A DNA stretch of 64,000 bases from Phaeosaccion multiseriatum (taxonomy: Eukaryota > Ochrophyta, other classes). Shown here one piece after another: positions 12,231 through 23,700 of the stretch. The stretch's first letter is position 1. Each line of letters begins with the position of its first letter. The notes beneath the pieces were generated by a model. It was given only the letters and a program-made list of their open reading frames with translations, made no database searches and was not told where the DNA came from. The DNA lies in NCBI GenBank assembly GCA_965112735.1, contig OZ218959.1, forward strand, positions 2,542,001 to 2,606,000, written 5' to 3'. The translations under genes and the position numbers were made by a program.

Positions 12231-12820
12231 CTAGCAGTAGAGGAGTGCCCACTGAAAAAGGAGAGCATATGGAGAAGCTGCAGGGGGGACCACCGACGAG
12301 GCAGCAGGGGAAAGCCTTTGGCAGCTCATGCTACGCATGATTTGGTGAGTGGTGCTCACTTGGACCACGGAGGAGAGGGGCGCAATGCACTTGCCGCTGC
12401 GGAGCCTCTCCCAGAACGAGAAAAGAAGCGCCTGGTACTGCTTCAACAACTGGAGAAGTGGAAGTGTTACACTACCATGCGGGCTTCCGCGACAGCATCA
12501 ATGGCAGAAAGGAGACTCCATCAGAGGCGCCGATACGAATCAGACAAACACAAAACGAGCAATTGTTTCATCCGCTCTTCTTCTGTACTTTGTTAACTAC
12601 TAACATGACAGTTAAGTACGCGCGTGGCCGGGGAAGGGGGGAATTTGGTATCCTCCGTGGCAGACGCGTCAACGTCGATGGGGTCATCAGCCCCACTGCC
12701 GCTCATGTCGCCCGCAGCAGAGACCTGCTTGCCCACGTCGATTTGCCCCCCCTCCTGTTGTTGTGGCAGCCAACACGCAAGAGCGGGCTTGGGGGGAAGC
12801 ATCGGGGGCTTAACGGCCAT
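12231..12820 (-). CDS. Small hypothetical protein, 3 exons, with acidic SIM-like motif
   Basis: Exons 12820-12620, 12449-12360 and 12251-12231 (minus strand) join in phase 0 to give 103 residues. Splice signals are good: acceptors preceded by pyrimidine tracts (CTTCTCCAG and CTTTTTCAG) and a GTGAGC donor. The N-terminal half is Pro/Gln-rich and contains DDPIDVD, which resembles a SUMO-interacting motif. The C-terminal half (LLKQYQALLFSFWERLRSG) looks like an amphipathic helix. I do not recognise the family. Good acceptor and donor sites farther upstream (13097-12830) suggest the gene could be longer at its 5' end. Confidence 0.4.
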
Positions 12821-12829
12821 GGACTACTA

Positions 12830-13097
12830 TTACAGCTGCTTCCCCGCCCGACTCAATGGTATCCAAGCCGCCTTCTCCTCTCCCCCCACCGCCCTGTTCG
12901 CTTGCTGTAGCCCACCTGGTGTTGCCACCTGTTGCGCTTGCTGTGGCCCACCTGGCGTTACCGAGAAGCAGCGTGACGCTCCGCCGCCGCTCTCACGAGG
13001 TCTGAGAGGGAGAAAAAGAAGGGGAGAAAGAAAGAAGAATGAGGCGAGAAAGAGCACACCCTTACCGCAGTTTCTCACCATCTCTCGCTTCTTTCAT
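12830..13097 (-). CDS. Tiny two-exon hypothetical frame, possibly the 5' end of the next gene
   Basis: Exons 13097-13066 and 13001-12830 join in phase (67 residues) across a GTAAGG donor and a strong pyrimidine-rich CTCTCAG acceptor. The product contains two diverged copies of a PGGxQQAxxxAT unit and nothing else recognisable. Its stop lies only about ten bases before the ATG of the small gene at 12820, so this may be a mis-ended 5' part of that gene with a missed intron. Weak support. Confidence 0.22.
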
Positions 13098-13269
13098 GAA
13101 GCTGACTCCATTCCTCCTTTGTGTCGGATTTGAGGGTGGGGGGGTTGTAGACTCCAAGAACTAGTGGCCTTGCATGTCCTCACATCCTCAATCGCACATG
13201 TGCAATTCAAAGAGGCGCCCGTCGTCGCGCAAATCCCCTCTGTGTCCTCTACCTACCCAATCGCCCGTC

Positions 13270-16200
13270 TCATGACGCTTGTCCACTGCCGAGGTCGGGG
13301 GTATCCTTCACTACCCCCCCAAGCCCCTTTTGCGGCAACTCTGGAGGGCTCGGGGGCATAAGCGGAGTCGGCTTGGTCGGCTTGCCCTCTCCCGCCCTCC
13401 GACGCTCTGCGCGTCGAAGCCTTTCATTCCGCGCAGAGAACCCCCCTAACGAGTGCAGTGACTGTCCGCCCCTGCTGGCAGTGCTGTTGCTGCTGCGGTT
13501 GCTCCGCCAGTGGGCGAGGAGCCTCTCCCAGTCACTCATTGCCAGACTTGGGTCCTTGAGAGGCAAGTGAAGGCATGCTTGGAAGTGGCGGAGATTCTTC
13601 CACAGCATCTTACCATAGACTGCCTTCCAGGTGTCTTTCGTGCGCTTGCTCAGGAAGAGCCGTCTGTCTGCCCTTCGCTGCTGCCACAGCTCCCGAAGAC
13701 TTGCGACGGCCACGGGGGCGACGTGTGCATCACTCTCCTCACGCTCACGATTGGTCCTCACGCTGCCTGCATCGTCCTCGTCCTTGTGGTCGTCGTCGTC
13801 GTCGTCGTCGGACCTCGAAGCCGACAGAGCGGCCTGCCTCAGCCCAAGCAGGGCATCGAGGTACAGCGGCAGCGACCCCACCACCAGGAAGACGATCTGC
13901 AGAGAGAGGACATAAGGCATTCGGCATTCATTCATGCGTTACTTCGCGCTGCTCAAGGAACGAGGGGAAGGGAGCTGGCTTCTCGCCTCTGCATCACGCC
14001 ACGGATCCATCCGCCTCCCCGCTCGCTACTTTGCGCGCCTGTGTGCCCTTCGCTTCACCCATCCAGCGCACCCCACCCAACCCCACCTGCCTGACCGGCA
14101 CCCACCTGCGTGATGTAGATGGCGTTGGTGGCCCTCCTCTCGAACTCTCCCCCGCCGTACCCATCGACCTGCATGGCGAACAGCAGCACCAGCATAGCCA
14201 CATTCACGCCCGCGCCCACACCGGCCACCCAATTCAACTCCGAGTTACAAAACGGCCGAAGAACCACCACGAGCAGCAGCGATGTGCACATGAAGGCCAG
14301 AAAAAGAACCAGCTTGATCATGGAGCTCGGGACGAAGGCCGCCACTGCGGCGAGGGCCAGGAGCTCCACAAAGATGAAGAGTGCATAGTAAAGGCCGGTA
14401 TCTGTGAAGTCCGCGTACACGGGCTCGTTGCCGATGCGCAGAATCTCCGCTTCCGCCATGTGCTTCCTGACTTTCAGCAGGGTTCGGTCCGACTGCCTCT
14501 GTTTCTCCGACGAAGGCTGGGGCTCCTCCTTCTCCCCTTCCTTCTGCTCCTCCTCCCTCTGCTGCAGCCCGGGCTGCTCGGAGGCAGCGGCCTTGGCGGC
14601 GAGGAGGATGCCCGGCTCGTTGCAGTACACCGTCATCCACGAGCCCGTGTCGAAGCAGGACAAGAAGCGCTCCTCGGCGAGACGGGTGGACCGCAGCGAC
14701 TGCTTCAGCTTGCTCCACACCCCGCGAAGGGAGGACTCCGATGCGCTCTTCTTCTTAACATCATAGCGCACAAAGAGAAGCTGCTGCGCTGAGTCCCTCC
14801 GCTGCTCCAGCAGCTTCACCACAAACCCGCCACAGTACGCCGCGATGAGGCAGGGCAGCAGGAGGAAGGTCAGCACCCCCACGGGCCACAGCCCAGTTGC
14901 AGTTTGAAGTCATTGCCTTCATCTCCGCCAGCGCGGTGCCCAGCAGGATGAACAACAGCACCACCAGCAGCACATGTGGGTAGAAGGTCCAGAACGGGGC
15001 GGGGTCGATGGGGTCCACCACAGCGCGTGCGGGTTGTAGGTCCAGAACTCGGGGGGTTTGGGTACTTCCATCGCTGCTGCTCCTGCCCCTGTCGATCGCA
15101 TCCTCCTCGGTTGCCAAACTCATGTCTTCTTCGTGTGACGGCGCCACCTGACTCACACTCACAAGGCCCCAGTGTTGCTGCTCCTGCACCTCCGAAGCAC
15201 TCCTCCTCCCCCCGGGCCGGGCCTCGGCAAGGACGCTGCAGACGCGATACATGCTCGGCACCTGGACAGGCCGTGCTTGATGAGCTTTGTCTTCCTTCCA
15301 CTGCGCCCTGTACCACGCCTCAGCCCTCTGCAGCTCCGCTCGGTAGGCCCCTCCTAGCGCCTTGGACACGCGACAGGCACGCGAAGAGAGAGCTTCCGGT
15401 CCCGCCGAGCATGGCACTGGATCGCGCTGCTCCCTAGTTACACGTGCTTCACTCGAGCCGCCACTGACCAGCAGCAAGCGTATAGCGCTCCCGTGGGTTA
15501 TGCCGACCCCCTGCGCCACTCGCCATTCAAGTTTGGCTTTCTCGCGGGCGTGCCACTTGGCCTCGAAGAAGCTCGCCAACCCGATGCTGAGCAGCACAAA
15601 GACCAGCACCAGGCCCACCGCCAGGATGAGGTTACCGACCAAGCGCCGCACGGCATCTTTGCCGCCGCAAGACTCCTCCTCATCTGTCAAGAAGCCTACT
15701 TTCCACCACAGGTTGGTCCAAGCGAGGCCCTTGGCGAAGTCCGAGAAGCGCCTCTCGGCGGGCACCACAAAGGCCAACAAAGCGAGGCTCTGCACATGCT
15801 GCATAAGCACGCGAGCGCCCGTCGCGCTGGGGCTTCGAGAGGACGGCTGAGGCCCTCGCGTCGTGGAGGAGGAGGCTCCGACGATGCCAAAGATGGACAC
15901 CAAGGCCACGAGCCCCACCGCCGAGGCTACCACGCTGCTGACCAACACCGCCGAGGCCTCTCCGGACAGGTAGAGCTCGTCCCTCACCCGAACGTCCGAC
16001 CGCCCGATGATGCCCAGCTCTGTAGCGTACTCGGCGCATGCCGGCTCCTCGAACATGTGGACCTCCCGCGAGCCCGAACTTCCCTCGACCAGCACTACCA
16101 GCTCGTCCTCCGTCTGCCGCATGATGCTCACTCCTTCCTCCCCCCCACCCGCCCCGTCTCCTCCTTCGATACCTGGTACCACCCCGCACAGCCCGTCGAA

Positions 16201-18174
16201 CGAGACAGGGTCGATGAACAGCAGAAAGGAGTCGGTGTCGCTTCCTCCCTCCTCCCCCTCCTGCTGAAGGCCTCGGCCTCTCGTGTCGCCCGTCTCCTGC
16301 GGCACCACCGTCGGCACCGATGGCTGAGACACTCCGAGCACGAGCCAGTTTCCATCTGCATCAAACTCCACGTCAACAGCACAGCCACTCACCCCTGCCT
16401 CGGTGGCATCGTACTCGTCCAAGACAGTGTACTCGGTGCGAGTCTCGTCCAAGTACTGCACTCGCCGCAGGAGCAGGTCCGTGCTTCCCTGCACAGGCAC
16501 CACCTCTCCCGTGTCGGGGTCCAGCACCCGTCCACAGCAGCCGTACAAGCACTCGTCGCCTGCAGCACCACGTGTTGTAAAGGCATTTCACCGCCAAGCA
16601 AAGCACGCGGTACACGGGCAGCGAGGACGGGCAGGGAAGCGTCAGGGGCCGCACTGCTGTACGAAAGGGTAGGCCTCTCCCTGCTCTGAAGCGTTGTGCG
16701 GTTGCCCCCCCCAAGGTCACTCAGAGGCAGCACTACCTCACTCACCGGCTGGCGATACCAGTTCGGAGGTCCTCTCTGTGCACTCCGCGGTGGACGCAGG
16801 GGGTGGCGTATCGGGCAAGATGTCTCGGGGCGTCGGCGCTGCTGTTGGTGGTGCTGTAAGGGGGGCTGGAGCTGGGGTCGGCGGAGCGGTCGGTACCTGG
16901 TGAACGGTCCATTGTAGAGGGGGGAAGAAACCAAGAGCAGACTTAAGACAATAGGAAGACGGAAAGGGGGAGCAGGAAGGCTTGAGCGAGCCGCATAAGG
17001 CGGCCGCTGTCATGGACACCTACCTCCGTAGGGGGCGGTGTCGGAGTAACGGTTGGAGGCTCCGTCGCCGCCAGCGTCGGCAGAGCGGTTGGGGCCTGAA
17101 AGGAGAGGGGGGAAAGATTATCGAAACAGTAGAGTATGACGAGAGGGGAAGCAGGATTGAGTGAGAGAGCGGTCAATGGAGCAAGGAGATGAAGCTTGAG
17201 ATGTAGTCGGCATTCGTCGCGAACCTTAGTCGGAGGCGGAGTTGGGGCGAGAGGGAGATGATCAGTTGGAGGTAGAGTCGGTGCTGGAGTGGGTGTGGCG
17301 GCTGGGGGCTGAGCTGGTATGGGCATTGGAGCCTGAGAGAACAAGGGTGGGCGGCATGGAAAGGTACAGCCCCAGGTGGCAAGTAAGTAAGGAGAGGAAA
17401 CAAGGCTGTGGTAGGCCTTCGTAGGCCTTTGCCACCAACCTGAGTGGGAACCAGAGTTGGAGCCAGCGCCGGGGCCAGGGTGGGTGCCGTCGGTGCCTGT
17501 CGAAGGGAGAGGGGAGATGTCATCCAAAACAGAGCGGAACAAGGCGGGAAGCGGATGGATTGAGTGAGGGTAGCAAGGATCAGCCAGCCCCAAAGCAAGC
17601 ATCATGCACATACCCACCTCCGCAGGTGCCAGGGTTGTCGGGGATGGTCTCTGCGGAGCGAATATTGGGGAAGCGATTGGTGTCTGGTGAAGGGAGAGAG
17701 GGGGGGGAATTGAGAAAAGAGCGGGACAAGGCAGAGTAAGCATTGAGAGAGACGCGTGCGGTGGGGTAGCAGGGATCAGCCTCGCCCTAAAACAAGCAAG
17801 CTCATCCGCACTCACCTCCACAGGCACCGGTATTGTCGGGGTTGGTATCTGCGGAGCTAGTATTGGCGATGCGCTTGGTGTCTGACGAAGAGAGATTGGG
17901 GAAAGAGAGTGGGGCAACAGGGTGGCAGGATTGAATGAGAGAGCCATACACGCCGAGGCAGAGAAAATGCGGGACTGCCAGCACAACTCATCCCCTGAAC
18001 GAACAGCACACGCTTAAGGTAATTATAGTCGACACGCACCCCCACAGGCGCCGGTGTTGGCGGACCTGCCCCTGTGGTCGGTCGGGGCCCCGAAGGCGCA
18101 TCCCCCCACGTCATAGGTGCTGGCGTCTGCCAGCCTGGCGCAACCCCTGGCAAGATTGGTGCCCCCCAATCCAT
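13270..18174 (-). CDS. Stalked polytopic membrane protein, left copy of inverted pair; frameshifted
   Basis: Exons (minus strand): 18174-18040, then five phase-0 stalk exons 17881-17816, 17683-17618, 17496-17440, 17332-17225 and 17095-17024, then 16896-16746, 16559-14106 and 13896-13270. The stalk exons encode Ala/Pro/Thr-rich peptides such as [15 protein letters not shown]. The main exon has a Cys-containing ectodomain (DECLYGCCGRVLDP) and about seven membrane segments in two groups; an eighth (IVFLVVGSLPLYLDALLGL) starts the last exon, followed by a 200-residue charged tail. An extra C within 14883-14885 (GGG, against GG in the right copy) shifts the frame between the third and fourth membrane segments, so translation would stop near 14761. 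No signal peptide is seen. The family is not recognised; a surface channel, transporter or receptor is possible. Confidence 0.65.
13556..17255. repeat. Left arm of a ~3.7-kb inverted duplication
   Basis: It is the reverse complement of roughly 21205-24831. Identity is very high across exons and introns alike, including the intron after the 24-codon stalk exon, but is broken by diverged in-frame patches in the cytoplasmic loops. Edges were placed by eye: identity starts inside the 36-codon stalk exon and fades just after a CGCCACTT in the last exon. The spacer between the arms is about 4 kb and contains an unrelated gene. Confidence 0.85.
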
Positions 18175-18785
18175 CTTGTTTTGTCTTGTCTGGCTTATGG
18201 AGAGGTGTAATAGATATAGATGGCAGTGGACGGGAGGGTGGGGCCGCAGCTTTTTGAACCAAAAAAAGGGTTCTTTTCCTCCGTTTCTCATATTTTTCCT
18301 TTCGTCTCTCTCTCTGCTTCCCACAACTCTATACACATGTAATGTGCGCTCAGCCTTGCTACTTCCCGCTCGCTTACCCCGCAACCCTCTCGAAGAAGAT
18401 CAAGTCCTCGTTCGAGAAGGAAGGCCTCAAGGGCTCATTTCGGGCCCAGGGGGGAGGTGTGCATGCGGGAGGTGGGCTCTCATAGCGACTGTACGCGGCC
18501 CGCCACTGCTTGGGGCAGACTCGGAGCACCTGTGGGCGCGTGCAAGAAGAGGCAAGGGGGCATGTGTGAGGCACAGGCACTGGGTGGATGTGAACAAGGC
18601 ACGGGCAGGAGGCATATGGGTGGGTGCAGAGACAGACGGGTCGGGAAAGAGGACAAGAGATGGCCACACGAGAGGCCGGACTCACCATAATACGACCTTC
18701 TTCATGACCACGCCCACGCCTTCGCAGGGGCTTGAGGTCCTGCTCCCCTCGCACATCCTTTGGAGCACGCTTGCTGTTTGCTACC
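18175..18785. other. Spacer between the left duplicated gene and the Cys-rich surface gene
   Basis: Both flanking genes are on the minus strand, so this should contain the 3' end of one and the promoter of the other. The long frames across it are low-complexity and show no domain. An upstream exon of the 18174 gene, for example one carrying a signal peptide, could hide here but was not found. Confidence 0.4.
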
Positions 18786-20309
18786 TTAGGCCTCGCGAAT
18801 CTGCTTGAGCTTGCCAAGAGCCCCCGCCACGAGGACCACTCCGCCGGTGCAGCCCACAAGAATGCCAGCCGCCTCTGCGTCCGACAGACCGCCGAAATTT
18901 CCAGACCCGCTGCCCGCCTCTGGGAGACTGCTCCTCGCGGTGGTGATCGAGCAAGCTTCCTGCCCCTCACACATGTTGATGACATCGCACGTCAGTGTGG
19001 GGTTGAGTTCCAGATACTGCTGGGCACCTGTGATGAGAAGAGTCGGAGAGGCGAGTTGCGACAAGGGAGGGTGGAGGGGATCGGGGTGTGGGGGGGGGGT
19101 TGGAGAAGGGGGTTTTAAGAGAATGTGAGGAGAGGAATGGAATGGAGTCAGAATGGAGGGAGACACACAGACACACGTTAACGTGCACCTGCTTCTGTGT
19201 AGCATGCCCGGCAATCTCGGCCAAGATCGAAAATGTCGCAGAGAAGGCCTTCGTAAGAAGTGCCCGCATCCGAGCAGGTGGGGTCGCAGTACAACTCTGG
19301 TGTGCGGCAGGGCAGGAGGGAGCGCGAGCGAGTGAGCGGCGGGGAGTGAGAGCAATGAGCGGACAGAGGGGAGACGAGGTAGCAAGCTCTTGATACTCGC
19401 TCCAGCCCCATCCCACAGCTCTCGAAGTTAGCCCATTTCTTCATCATCACGCACCTCTCTGGCTGTTCTCGAGGTTCTCGATGTCTGAAAGACTGGCCAG
19501 AGCGTAGCAGTCGTCAGCAGTTGTGCACCCCGCGGGCGAAGGAGTGGAAGAGGTGACATCGGCGGCTGTGGGGGCTGCTGTAGGCGCCTCACTGGGGAAC
19601 ATAGGTGCTGCAGAAGGAAGAAGACTCGTGGGGGCGGGACTTGTGTCTGCGGCGATCAGGACCTCCGTGGGTGCGGCTGTGGGGGCAGAGGAAGGGGGGC
19701 ACACCACATACATAGAGTATTCGCTCTCGGGAATGCTGAGCTCGTTGGCGAGGTCCAATATGTCTTCCTAGAGAACAGGTGCGTGGCACGGGAGTCGCGG
19801 GGGCAAGCATGAGGGCCTCAGAGAGGGGGTGGGAGTATCACACATTCCGTACTGCATCGCTTTTTGTCCCCCTTTGTGATAAATAGATATCGCGTCGAGG
19901 CTCCTCTTCAGATCCTCTGGGCTTTCCCAAGGGGGGATAGACAGCGCGCTCACCTCACTCAAGAAGCAGCCGCGGCAGTCTTGATCCACCCCGCCATAAT
20001 TGCAGTGAATGCCAGCTTCAATAGAGCACGAGGAGTCACAGACCACGGACTTCCGGTAGTCAAGCATCGTTTGGGAGCTGACCCGTTCCACGCACTCCTG
20101 ATCTGTCTCACAAGCGCTCGAAAGACCTAAGAGCGGGAGGTATACGCAGAGCATCGAAACAGGTTAGAGAAAGAGAACGGAGAAAGAGACGCAGACGCGC
20201 GGGAGGGAGCGACGGGAGAGAGAGATAGAGAGACAACAGATAGAGACAGTAGAGAGACAGATAGACAGACAAAGATGAGGCAGAGCGAGACACAGCGAAG
20301 GAGAAGGCA

Positions 20310-20342
<33 letters not shown>

Positions 20343-20502
20343 CAGAGTGGGAGAGGGACAGAGAAGGCAAGGTTCAAACGGCCAAACGGTGATTTCGCTG
20401 TGACGACGCCGCCACTCCACAGACCACATTGCAGCGCCTCTTACCGAGAAGGGCTCCCGCGGTGAGCAGGGAGAGGAGCGCGGTGGTCTTCTCCATGATC
20501 AT
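18786..20502 (-). CDS. Secreted or surface Cys-rich protein with APT stalk and C-terminal membrane anchor, 5 exons
   Basis: Exons 20502-20445, 20126-19842, 19763-19455, 19296-19189 and 19027-18786 (minus strand) give 333 residues, all in phase. Exon 1 is a signal peptide (MIMEKTTALLSLLTAGALLG). Two related Cys modules follow, each ending in a D-C-R-x-C element (VDQDCRGCF and LGRDCRACY), separated by an Ala-Pro-Thr-rich stalk (SSAPTAAPTEV). The last exon ends in one hydrophobic segment (AAGILVGCTGGVVLVAGAL) with a short Lys-rich tail, so a type I membrane protein is likely. The acceptor of exon 3 has an alternative a few bases away. The family is not recognised. It shares the stalk style with the duplicated genes that flank it. 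Confidence 0.68.
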
Positions 20503-20736
20503 CGTTGGCGCTGCTGCTAATACTATACTATGACAAATCAAATTCTTCGAGCGGGATGGGCGGAGGCCTCTGGAAAATCTAGAGGCCTCCATAAATTTCC
20601 CCGCGCAAAGACCCACACTTTAAGGTTCGGAGTAGGGCGTCGGCAATGCTCCTGTACACTTGCCGCAGTAGCTCAAGAGCTAGGACGCTTTGCTCTGACG
20701 TAAAGATTTTTGCGCCATCTACACCTCTCCTGCGGG
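20503..20736. promoter_or_regulatory. Divergent spacer between two surface-protein genes
   Basis: The minus-strand Cys-rich gene starts at 20502 and the right duplicated gene at 20737, so both promoters must fit in about 230 bp. No TATA box or known element stands out. Common control of the two surface genes is possible but only inferred. Confidence 0.35.
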
Positions 20737-23700
20737 ATGGAGCGTTGGGGGGAGCCTTGCTGGGGAGGGCCACCTATGACCTGGAATACACCTCGCTGGG
20801 GGAAGGCTTGGCCTGTGCCCTGGGAGGCGCCTGTGCCCTGGGAGACGCCTGCACCGATGACGTGGTTTGAGGGGCCGATGACGTGGGAGGTGGGTGTCGC
20901 CCTGGGCTGTGTTGGGACCTGCTTCCCCCCCGTGCATCCCCCTTCGCCCACCTGCTTCGAGCTTCTGATCCTCTCCCTTCCTATCCCTTTCGATAGACAC
21001 CATCCACTCGCCGACCTCGGGTAACCGTGGCTCCGACACCGCCTCCTACGAAGGTAGGTCGCGGATGTTTGCCTTGGGGCGGGTGAACAGTACACATTAC
21101 TCACTCAGGTATCCTTGCTTTCTCAGGCTCAAACAGCCACACCAACGCAGCCCCCAACAGTAGCACCAACAGCACAGACTCTGGCTCCGACGCCTGCTCC
21201 GACTCTCGCCCCAACTCCGCCTCCGACTAAGGTTCGCGACGAATGCCGACTACATCTCAAGCTTCATCTCCTTGCTCCATTGACCGCTCTCTCACTCAAT
21301 CCTGCTTCCCCTCTCGTCATACTCTACTGTTTCGATAATCTTTCCCCCCTCTCCTTTCAGGCCCCAACCGCTCTGCCGACGCTGGCGGCGACGGAGCCTC
21401 CAACCCTTACTCCGACGCCGCCCCCTACGGAGGTAGGTGTCCATGACAGCGGCCGCCTTATGCGGCTCGCTCAAGCCTTCCTGCTCCCCCTTTCCGTCTT
21501 CCTGTTGTCTTAAGTCTGCTCTTGGTCTCTTCCCCCCTCTACAATGGAACCTTCACCAGGTACCGACCGCTCCGCCGACCCCAGCTCCAGCCCCCCTTAC
21601 AGCACCACCAACAGCAGCGCCGACGCCCCGAGACATCTTGCCCGATACGCCACCCCCTGCGTCCACCGCGGAGTGCACAGAGAGGACCTCCGAACTGGTA
21701 TCGCCAGCCGGTGAGTGAGGTAGTGCTGCCTCTGAGTGACCTTGGGGGGGGCAACCTCACAACGCTTCAGAGCGGGGAGAGGCCTACCCTTTCGTACAGC
21801 AGTGCGGCCCCTGACGCTTCCCTGCCCATCCTCGCTGCCCGTGTACCGCGTGCTTTGCTTGGCGGTGAAATGCCTTTACAACACGTGGTGCTGCAGGCGA
21901 CGAGTGCTTGTACGGCTGCTGCGGACGGGTGCTGGACCCCAACACGGGAGAGGTGGTGCCTGTGCAGGGAAGCACGGACCTGCTCCTGCGGCGAGTGCAG
22001 TACTTGGACGAGACTCGCACCGAGTACACTGTCTTGGACGAGTACGATGCCACCGAGGCAGGGGTGAGCGGCTGTGCTGTTGACGTGGAGTTTGATGCGG
22101 ACGGAAACTGGCTCGTGCTCGGAGTGTCTCAGCCATCGGTGCCGACGGTGGTGCCGCAGGAGAGGGGCGACGCGAGAGGCCGAGGCCTTCAGCAGGAGGG
22201 GGAGGAGGGAGGAAGCGACACCGACTCCTTTCTGCTGTTCGTCGACCCTGTCTCGTTCGACGGGCTGTGCGGGGTGGTACCAGGTCTCGAAGGAGGGGCA
22301 AGCGGGGAAGGAGGAGGAGTGAGCATCATGCGGCAGACGGAGGACGAGCTGGTTGTGCTGGTCGAGGGAAGTTCGGGCTCGCGGGAGGTCCACATGTTCG
22401 AGGAGCCGGCATGCGCCGAGTACGCTACAGAGCTGGGCATCATCGGGCGGTCAGACGTTCGGGTGAGGGACGAGCTCTACCTGTCCGGAGAGGCCTCGGC
22501 GGTGTTGGTCAGCAGCGTGGTAGCCTCGGCGGTGGGGCTCGTGGCCTTGGTGTCCATCTTTGGCATCGTCGGAGCCTCCTCCTCCACGACGCGAGGGCCT
22601 CAGCCGTCCTCTCGAAGCCCCAGCGCGACGGGCGCTCGCGTGCTTATGCAGCATGTGCAGAGCCTCGCTTTGTTGGCCTTTGTGGTGCCCGCCGAGAGGC
22701 GCTTCTCGGACTTCGCCAAGGGCCTCGCTTGGACCAACCTGTGGTGGAAAGTAGGCTTCTTGGCAGATGAGGAGGAGTCTTGCGGCAGCAAAGATGCCGT
22801 GCGGCGCTTGGTCGGTAACCTCATCCTAGCGGTGGGCCTGGTGCTGGTCTTTGTGCTGCTCAGCATCGGGTTGGCGAGCTTCTTCGAGGCCAAGTGGCAC
22901 GCCCGCGAGAAAGCCAAACTGGAATGGCGAGTGGCGCAGGGGGTCGGCATAACCCACGGGAGCGACATACGCTTGCTGCTGGTCACTCAGTATAGCTCGA
23001 GTGATGTGGATGTGCTGAGGGAGCGGCGGGAGCCGGTGCCATGCTCGGTGGGACCAGAGGCTCTCTCAACGCGTGCCTGGTGCGTGCCTCCGGTGCTGGG
23101 GGCGGCCTACCGAGCGGAGCTGCAGAGGGCGGAGGAGTGGTACACAACGCAGTGGAAGGAAGACAACGCCCATCGGGCACTGCCGAGCATGTATCGCGTC
23201 AGCAACGTCCTTGCCGATGCACGGCCCGAGGCGAGGGGGAGCACTTCGGCCGTGCAGGAGCACCAACACTGGGGCCTTGTGAGTGTGAGTCAGGCGGTGC
23301 CCTCGCACGGTGGAGAATTGGGCTTGGCAACGGTGGAGGAGGAAATCGACAGGACAAACCAAATGGACCTACAACCCGCACGCGTTGTGGCGGACCCAAT
23401 CGACCCCCCCAAGTTCTGGACCTTCTACCCACATGTGCTGCTGGTGGTGCTGTTGTTCATCCTGCTGGGCACCGCGCTGGCGGAGATGAAGGCAATGACC
23501 TCAAACTGCAACTGGGCTGTGGCCGTGGGGGTGCTGACCTTCCTCCTGCTGCCCTGCCTCATCGCGGCGTACTGTGGCGGGTTTGTGGTGAAGCTGCTGG
23601 AGCAGCGGAGGGACTCAGCGCAGCAGCTTCTCTTTGTGCGCTACGATATTAAGAAGAAGAGCGCATCGGAGTCCTCCCTTCGCGGAGTGTGGAGCAAGCT

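Noticed and set aside
13575-16689. Several 160-400-residue frames on the plus strand
   Set aside because: Antisense shadows of the left duplicated gene; the same shadows appear mirrored on the minus strand of the right copy.
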